Positions 4,420 to 6,301 of a stretch of 6,301 bases of DNA are shown one piece after another; within the stretch, counting starts at the first letter, position 1; each line of letters begins with the position of its first letter. The translations under genes and the position numbers were made by a program. The stretch is from PVC group bacterium. Lineage in GTDB: Bacteria; Verrucomicrobiota; Kiritimatiellia; SS1-B-03-39; UBA6053. The notes under the pieces are model-generated. The model saw only the letters and a program-made list of their open reading frames with translations. It did not search any database and was not told the origin of the DNA. The stretch spans positions 1 through 6,301 of the forward strand of contig PXAS01000093.1 of the NCBI GenBank assembly GCA_003565815.1, given 5' to 3'.

Positions 4420-4931
4420 GTGAAGAAAAACATTTTCATGACGAAATTACCCGGGACATGCCTGAACTGCCGCAGGGTGTTCGCCAACACCGCGGAACTC
4501 TTGAGGGCCGCGGTCGACGGGTCGGCCTCGTGGTGGCGCGATTCAATATCCGGCTGACTTCGGGATTGCTGACTTCGGCGGTGGAGACGCTGCTCGGGGC
4601 GGGCGTGCGCGAGGAGGATATTGAAGTGGTTTGGGTGCCGGGGAGCTTTGAAATGCCGCTGGCATTAAAGCGTCTGGCCACTCGGGGTGCATTTGACGCC
4701 CTGATCACCTGCGGGGTGGTCATCGATGGCGATACCCGGCACGCGGAACTCATCACCGGCGCGCTGGTCCAATCTTTTGCGCGGCTTTCCCTCGATTTGG
4801 ATTGTCCCGTCATCGATGCGGTGGTAAGTGCGCGGTCCATGGAACAAGCCGAGGCCCGCTGCCTCTCCGGCTCCGAAAGCCGCGGCGCCTATGCCGCGCG
4901 GGCCGCCTTGGAAGTTTCCTCCACCTTTTGA
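4416..4931 (+). CDS. ribH: 6,7-dimethyl-8-ribityllumazine synthase
   Basis: The enzyme condenses 5-amino-6-ribitylaminouracil with dihydroxybutanone phosphate, the penultimate step of riboflavin synthesis, and usually assembles into pentamers or 60-subunit capsids. The 171-residue product has ARFNIRLTSGLL (41-52), VPGSFEMPLA (74-83) and GVVIDGDTRH (100-109), where His109 matches the catalytic histidine. QAEARC with Arg148 matches the phosphate-binding arginine. An N-terminal extension of about 30 residues precedes the core. The usual IRG-x-T-x-H loop reads IDGDTRH, and the C-terminal GNKG motif is SESRG, a style I associate with Verrucomicrobia-type RibH. ATG 4416 overlaps the ribBA stop in ATGA, implying translational coupling; only a weak GGGA lies 8 bases upstream. 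No ribE or ribD is in the window, so the pathway is completed elsewhere. Confidence 0.93.
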   Translation: MSEEKHFHDEITRDMPELPQGVRQHRGTLEGRGRRVGLVVARFNIRLTSGLLTSAVETLLGAGVREEDIEVVWVPGSFEMPLALKRLATRGAFDALITCGVVIDGDTRHAELITGALVQSFARLSLDLDCPVIDAVVSARSMEQAEARCLSGSESRGAYAARAALEVSSTF

Positions 4932-4941
4932 AAATTTGCTT

Positions 4942-5406
4942 ATGAGTTCTGGCGCACCCAACCGACATCTTCTCCGCCTTTGGGCGGTTCAATTCCTGTT
5001 TCAGCGGGACTACAACCAGTATGACACCTGGGAGGAAGCGCTGGAGCTGTTTCTTTCCGACAAGAAAAAAAAGATGTCCAAAAAAATGAAAGCGTTTTTT
5101 CTGGAGCGCATCGACGGCGTGAGCCTGAACTTGGATGAAATTGACGAGCGCATTACGCGGTATTCGGAGAACTGGGACATCCATCGGCTGGGGGGCGTGG
5201 ACCGCAATGTCTTGCGTCTGGGGTTTTACGAACTGGTGTACTGCGAGGATGTCCCCCCCGTGGTGGCGGTGAACGAAGCCGTGCAGTTGGCCAAGGAGCT
5301 GAGTTCGGATGAAAGCGGCAAGTTTGTGAACGGGATTCTGGATAAAATGATTCGCACCCTCGACCGCCCCCTGCGGCAGGGCGTGCCCAAACCGGAGGTT
5401 TTGTAA
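4942..5406 (+). CDS. nusB: Transcription antitermination factor NusB
   Basis: NusB pairs with NusE (ribosomal protein S10) and boxA RNA in the antitermination complex that keeps RNA polymerase processive on rRNA operons. The 154-residue product has the all-helical family layout: RHLLRLWAVQFLFQ (8-21) at the N-terminus, then LGGVDRNVLRLGFYEL (83-98), VAVNEAVQLAKEL (108-120) and SGKFVNGILDK (125-135), all strongly conserved. A lysine-rich insert (KKKKMSKKMK, 41-50) lies before helix 3. The frame is open upstream into ribH, but homology begins after ATG 4942, 10 bases past the ribH stop. There is no clear Shine-Dalgarno sequence, so translation may depend on ribH. The ribH-nusB pairing is widespread in bacteria. 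Its stop overlaps the ftsY start by one base. Confidence 0.95.
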   Translation: MSSGAPNRHLLRLWAVQFLFQRDYNQYDTWEEALELFLSDKKKKMSKKMKAFFLERIDGVSLNLDEIDERITRYSENWDIHRLGGVDRNVLRLGFYELVYCEDVPPVVAVNEAVQLAKELSSDESGKFVNGILDKMIRTLDRPLRQGVPKPEVL

Positions 5407-6301
5407 TGGTCAGTTGGGTTCAGGCGCTCAAAAAGACCCGGAATGTGTTTGCCTCCGCGATTCAGGGGGTGATTTCCGATGGCGCGGAAATTGACGAATT
5501 GACTTTGGAGGAGTTGGAGGTGGCCCTGATCCGCGCCGACCTGCCTCCCCGTTTGGTTGCGGAGCTGATATCCGATTTGGAGGAAAACCAACTGCACGGC
5601 ACGAAAAGTCCGAAGGAGGTCCTGCGCAACGGATTGCGGGCGCGGTTGGTAATGCAGGAGACGGAGCCCTTCGATTTCGGCGTCAAACCCGCCTGCATTC
5701 TATTGTTGGGGGTCAACGGCGCCGGAAAAACCACCACCTGCGCGAAGCTGGCCCACCGGGCGGCGGGTTTGGATCGCAAGGTGTTGCTGGGGGCCGCGGA
5801 CACCTTCCGGGCCGCGGGCACGGAGCAATTGCGGCTCTGGGGCGAACGCCTCAATGCGCCCGTGGTTTCCGGGCGGCAGGGATCGGACGCCTCCGCCGTG
5901 GCTTTTGACGCCATGGACGCCGCCCACGCCCGGGGGATGGACCTGTTGTTCATCGATACCGCCGGGCGCATGCACACCAAAAGCCATCTCATGGACGAAC
6001 TGCGGAAAATGGTGCGGGCCATCCAAAAACGGGATCCCCGGGCGCCGCACGGGACCTGGATGATTCTGGACGCCAGTCTCGGGCAAAACTCTCTGAATCA
6101 GGCCAAAATTTTTCACGACGCGGTGCCGCTCACCGGTTTGGTGATCACCAAGTTGGACGGCAGCAGCAAGGCCGGATTTTTGTTCAATGTGCATCGGCAA
6201 TTGCCGGGGATTCCGGTGTTGTTCACCGGTTTGGGCGAGCAGGCGGAGGACTTGGTGCGCTTTGACGCCGATGCCTTTGTGGCGGGCCTGTTGTCGCAGG
6301 G
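5406..6301 (+). CDS. ftsY: Signal recognition particle receptor FtsY (3' end beyond right edge)
   Basis: FtsY is the SRP receptor GTPase that delivers ribosome-nascent chain complexes to the Sec translocon at the inner membrane. 298 codons are visible. The N domain spans about 1-90 (LTLEELEVALIRADL...). The G domain shows GVNGAGKTTTCAKLA (102-116, P-loop), DTFRAAGTEQLRLW (132-145), DTAGR (184-188), LDASLGQNSLNQAK (221-234), TKLD (248-251) and GLGEQAEDLVRF (275-286), the last favouring FtsY over Ffh. The long acidic A domain of E. coli FtsY is absent, as in many bacteria with a short N-terminal helix. The G5 loop reads GSSKAG instead of the usual GTAKGG. ATG 5406 has a strong GGAGG (5394-5398) 7 bases upstream and overlaps the nusB stop. 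Only a short C-terminus should be missing. Confidence 0.94.
   Translation, partial: MVSWVQALKKTRNVFASAIQGVISDGAEIDELTLEELEVALIRADLPPRLVAELISDLEENQLHGTKSPKEVLRNGLRARLVMQETEPFDFGVKPACILLLGVNGAGKTTTCAKLAHRAAGLDRKVLLGAADTFRAAGTEQLRLWGERLNAPVVSGRQGSDASAVAFDAMDAAHARGMDLLFIDTAGRMHTKSHLMDELRKMVRAIQKRDPRAPHGTWMILDASLGQNSLNQAKIFHDAVPLTGLVITKLDGSSKAGFLFNVHRQLPGIPVLFTGLGEQAEDLVRFDADAFVAGLLSQ

Noticed and set aside
4828..4941. An upstream extension of nusB to 4828
   Set aside because: The extra 38 residues lie inside ribH and lack homology; NusB similarity begins just after ATG 4942.

Overview
The window looks like a chromosomal segment from a Gram-negative bacterium of the PVC superphylum, most likely Kiritimatiellota or Verrucomicrobiota. 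This is inferred from a solitary type II pseudopilin-like gene, the style of lumazine synthase, a short A-domain-less FtsY and a GTTCGAN heptamer minisatellite; no rRNA or marker gene fixes the lineage. Most genes are moderately GC-rich, and the toxin-antitoxin stretch reads as less so.

Left part (1-1374): the 5' half of queA (tRNA queuosine synthesis) runs leftward off the edge. It is divergent from a small secreted or pilus-type protein with a prepilin N-terminus, which ends in a strong intrinsic terminator. The 160-bp gap between them carries overlapping promoter-like elements and two hairpins.

Middle part (1386-2922): a tRNA-Glu(UUC) gene has its own promoter and terminator. It is followed by a MITE/REP-like inverted-repeat element, then an AbiE-type (type IV) toxin-antitoxin locus. 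The antitoxin appears intact and has a palindromic operator-like site at its promoter. The toxin frame keeps its start, its Shine-Dalgarno sequence and its C-terminal region, but the nucleotidyltransferase core is missing. Behind it lie two hairpins and five tandem heptamers.

Right part (2876-6301): a promoter drives an FMN riboswitch, followed by ribBA (bifunctional DHBP synthase/GTP cyclohydrolase II), ribH (lumazine synthase), nusB and ftsY (cut by the right edge). The four genes are packed with overlaps or a 10-bp gap and read as one operon. The sequence after the aptamer fits a translational switch: a strand just 3' of P1 can pair either with the 3' strand of P1 or, over 10 bp, with the ribBA ribosome-binding region. 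FMN would therefore shut off the enzymes that lead to it.

The points most worth a second look are the gutted AbiEii toxin beside an intact antitoxin, and the unusually readable riboswitch expression platform.
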